Shown here: positions 6,742 to 6,804 of the stretch, piece by piece
How the letters are laid out: each line of letters opens with the position of its first letter
How positions within the stretch are numbered: the stretch's first letter is position 1
DNA from: an uncultured Clostridia bacterium
GTDB lineage: Bacteria > Bacillota > Clostridia > Christensenellales > Maliibacteriaceae
Reading direction: 5' to 3'
DNA length: 6,804 nt
Assembly (NCBI GenBank): GCA_934613185.1
Contig: CAKTSO010000103.1
Location: 1 to 6,804 of the forward strand
Position numbers and translations under genes: made by a program
Notes under the pieces: generated by a model
What the model saw: the letters and a program-made list of their open reading frames with translations, nothing else
Databases searched by the model: none
Told to the model about the DNA's origin: nothing

Positions 6742-6747
6742 TAAAAG

Positions 6748-6768
6748 GAACATAAAAAAGATATGTTC
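6748..6768 (+). repeat. AT-rich inverted repeat between the second tRNA and the terminator
   Basis: GAACATA (6748-6754) and TATGTTC (6762-6768) are perfect complements around a seven-base A-rich loop. It lies just after the CCA end of tRNA-Ser(GCU) and before the terminator stem. It could guide 3' trimming of the precursor, or be chance. Confidence 0.4.
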
Positions 6769-6772
6769 TGCG

Positions 6773-6799
6773 AAAACCCCGATTTTATCGGGGTTTTTT
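6773..6799 (+). terminator. Strong Rho-independent terminator of the tRNA-Ser unit
   Basis: An 11-base-pair stem, AAAACCCCGAT (6773-6783) with ATCGGGGTTTT (6787-6797), closes a TTT loop and ends in six T. It lies 31 bases after the CCA of the second tRNA. The A run on the left arm means it could also act on the minus strand for a gene entering from the right. Confidence 0.95.
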
Positions 6800-6804
6800 G
6801 CTGC

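Noticed and set aside
6551..6742. Minus-strand 63-residue frame beginning MAEKEGFEPSRR
   Set aside because: It is antisense to tRNA-Ser(GCU) and part of tRNA-Ser(UGA), the same tRNA-shadow artefact.

Overview
The window looks like a chromosomal segment of a strictly or facultatively anaerobic, GC-rich member of the Bacillota (Clostridia-like). The reasons are an oxygen-sensitive class III ribonucleotide reductase whose C-terminal sequence resembles clostridial forms, strong GGAGG-type ribosome binding sites, sigma-A-type promoters with 17-base spacers, and tRNA genes that encode their own CCA end. No marker gene fixes the genus. Nothing in it looks like a phage, transposon, CRISPR array or defence island.

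Layout, left to right. Positions 1-2114 (minus) hold nearly all of nrdD, the anaerobic ribonucleoside-triphosphate reductase. It is cut by the left edge about seven residues after its glycyl-radical glycine. Its upstream region (about 2115-2235) has a promoter overlapped by a pair of NrdR-box-like palindromes, pointing to control by the dNTP-sensing repressor NrdR. Positions 2367-2397 hold the probable terminator of the next unit. Positions 2410-5558 (minus) are a two-gene operon: a 12-helix MFS transporter (4320-5558) followed 35 bases later by a cytoplasmic GH13 alpha-glucan hydrolase of the neopullulanase/cyclomaltodextrinase type (2410-4284). It is driven by a consensus TTGACA-17-TATAAT promoter. 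Positions 5695-6357 (minus) encode an unrecognised six-helix membrane protein with its own promoter and terminator. Positions 6490-6799 (plus) form a compact transcription unit: promoter, tRNA-Ser(UGA), tRNA-Ser(GCU), terminator.

How the parts may work together: the transporter and the GH13 enzyme make sense as an import-and-digest pair for small alpha-glucans, with the transporter bringing in an oligosaccharide and the enzyme cleaving it in the cytoplasm. The other units are independent housekeeping or unknown genes. Several long open frames lie antisense to the real genes (for example 144-2048, 2932-4479 and 4299-5603, all plus). They are by-products of GC-rich codon usage and are not annotated. 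No strong sign of a novel system was found. The points most worth a second look are the NrdR operator layout, the transporter-glucanase pairing and the orphan membrane protein.
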